A stretch of 64,000 nucleotides of DNA from contig JAUWQY010000001.1 in NCBI GenBank assembly GCA_030610855.1, positions 65,628 to 129,627 on the forward strand. Direction: 5' to 3'. The notes beneath the pieces were generated by a model. That model was not told the DNA's origin. It saw only the letters and a list, made by a program, of their open reading frames with translations, and did no database searches. Shown here piece by piece: positions 61,912 through 64,000 of the stretch. The stretch's first letter is position 1, and every line of letters starts with the position of its first letter. Both the position numbers and the translations under genes were made by a program. Source of the DNA: Dehalococcoidia bacterium (GTDB taxonomy: Bacteria > Chloroflexota > Dehalococcoidia > GIF9 > AB-539-J10).

Positions 61912-62253
61912 TTACTCGACCTCGATGTCTCTCACTCTAAGCTCTGTGCCACTAACCACCTCAACGTCTTGTCCCTGGCATCTCGGACAAATGTAGCTGT
62001 AGTCTTTCACAGCAAAATCCTCTTGGCACGTTTTGCATCTGGCCATTAGCGGCGTAGTCTCCAGGCTGAGATGGGATCCGCTAGCAATGGTATTCTCCGA
62101 CATGAGACCAAAACAGAGAATGAGTTGCGCCGGTATTATTCCCCTTAGCTCACCTGCCAGCACATTGACCCTGATGATTCTTCTGGCGTTCTCCTTCTCG
62201 GCTGCTGCAACAGCAATATCGACGATACTGCGCGCGATTGCCATCTCATGCAC
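61912..62253 (-). CDS. hypA: Hydrogenase nickel incorporation protein HypA
   Basis: 113-aa metallochaperone inserting nickel into [NiFe]-hydrogenase or urease. The N-terminal MHEMAIARSIVDI contains the Ni-binding His2 and Glu3. The zinc motif is CKTCQEDF with CPRCQG. Its start overlaps the hypB stop by eight bases. No hydrogenase structural genes lie in the window. Confidence 0.93.
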   Translation of the reverse strand: MHEMAIARSIVDIAVAAAEKENARRIIRVNVLAGELRGIIPAQLILCFGLMSENTIASGSHLSLETTPLMARCKTCQEDFAVKDYSYICPRCQGQDVEVVSGTELRVRDIEVE

Positions 62254-62917
62254 GTGACTTAGCCCCGAACTTCTTCTGGTAGCACCGAGAAAGCCACGCC
62301 GTCCACTCAGAGATCCCCTCGCCGGTTATGCACGACATATCCATAATCTCAATATCCGGATGGACCTTCCTGGCGTTTGCTTTCGCCTCTTCCAGACTGA
62401 AATTGGTGTATCTCAGCAAATCAACCTTGTTAATCAAGAGCAGTGACGACTCCCTGAACATAAGCGGGTATTTAAGAGGCTTTTCGTCGCCTTCGGTCAC
62501 GCTCAGAATCATGATCTTGAAATCCTCCCCCACCTTGAATTCGGCAGGGCACACGAGGTTACCTACGTTTTCGATAACGAGTACATCGATATTCGTCAGA
62601 TCGACGTGGGGCAGCGCGGAGGCAATCATGTTGGCGTCAAGATGACAGGCGCTGCCTGTGTTCAACTGCACCACGGGAAGACCATACTTCTCCAGTCTCT
62701 CTTTGTCTCGCGCGGTCTCAATGTCGCCCACAATCACCCCAAGACGTAGCTTGCCCTTCAGTGCCTCAGCGGTCTTCTCCAGCAAGATGGTCTTGCCTGC
62801 TCCTGGCGAACTCATCAGATTGAGCACCAGATTCCTGTGTCTGTCAAAGACCTGCCTGTTCACGGCCGCGATACGGTCATTTGCCTCAAGTATGTCAGTC
62901 ATTACGTTGATTTTCAT
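62246..62917 (-). CDS. hypB: Hydrogenase/urease accessory GTPase HypB
   Basis: 223-aa nickel-delivery GTPase. P-loop SSPGAGKTILLEK, metal-site stretch QLNTGSACHLDANMI, switch ENVGNLVCPAEF, specificity NKVDLL. The His-rich N-terminal nickel store of some members is absent. It is the first gene of the hypB, hypA, Fe-S protein unit. Confidence 0.95.
   Translation of the reverse strand: MKINVMTDILEANDRIAAVNRQVFDRHRNLVLNLMSSPGAGKTILLEKTAEALKGKLRLGVIVGDIETARDKERLEKYGLPVVQLNTGSACHLDANMIASALPHVDLTNIDVLVIENVGNLVCPAEFKVGEDFKIMILSVTEGDEKPLKYPLMFRESSLLLINKVDLLRYTNFSLEEAKANARKVHPDIEIMDMSCITGEGISEWTAWLSRCYQKKFGAKSRA

Positions 62918-64000
<1,083 letters not shown>

Overview
The window looks like a chromosomal segment of an anaerobic bacterium of the Chloroflexota, most likely Dehalococcoidia-like. 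This is inferred from the mix of genes: a DUF5679 zinc-ribbon miniprotein, a secreted protein with a CFI-box C-terminus, hypA/hypB, ferredoxin-type proteins, and dnaN standing apart from dnaA. GC content is moderate in the core and clearly lower in two accessory stretches (about 36.3-40.8 kb and 43.3-49.1 kb). No rRNA, tRNA or CRISPR array was recognised.

Layout. 0-6.6 kb, minus strand: proC (cut by the window edge), leuS, a zinc-ribbon miniprotein, gltX with a small coiled-coil gene, and an MFS transporter. 6.8-18.6 kb, plus strand: uvrB, then an isolated pilT-type ATPase followed by a signalling block of response regulators, three histidine kinases, an HD-GYP regulator and a MerR-like protein. 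It ends with a P-loop kinase gene frameshifted in its Walker A motif. 18.7-24 kb: pepA, an MBL-fold hydrolase, a DUF362-like protein, acylphosphatase, a radical SAM enzyme, a small basic protein and rnc. 24.3-28.2 kb: pcrA/uvrD and mutL. 28.2-33.05 kb: a segment bounded by a 32-bp direct repeat of the mutL 3' end. It carries a lipoprotein with RCC1-like repeats, a relic of a CFI-box gene and a large secreted trypsin-like protease with InlB-type repeats. 33.2-42.7 kb: an Fe-S aldo/keto reductase, HigBA-type and HicAB toxin-antitoxin pairs, a one-polypeptide (type IIG-like) restriction-modification enzyme translationally coupled to a lone RadC N-terminal domain, a PH-domain membrane protein and rluB.

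42.87-49.16 kb is the most unusual part. Three cassettes lie between four related attachment-like repeats, and the last repeat is the 3' end of dnaN. Each repeat is a partly symmetric site around a central GG. The left half of three of the four encodes a short DnaN C-terminal tail plus stop. The cassettes carry (A) a 95-aa protein, (B) a TIR-like effector and a GIY-YIG protein, and (C) a HEPN-like protein, a coiled-coil protein, an HNH endonuclease and a large serine recombinase. The recombinase gene reads into the dnaN end. I interpret this as an SCC-like, serine-recombinase-built defence-cassette array that uses the sliding-clamp gene as its integration site and rewrites the clamp's last residues.

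50.5-64 kb: a pyruvate-kinase C-domain protein, a broken peptidase-like gene, an acyl-CoA dehydrogenase, and an operon of two thiolase-like proteins (both apparently lacking the catalytic cysteines), two DUF35 zinc-ribbon/OB proteins and an acetoacetyl-CoA synthetase. Then come polX, a hypB-hypA-ferredoxin operon and the start of a nitronate-monooxygenase-like gene.
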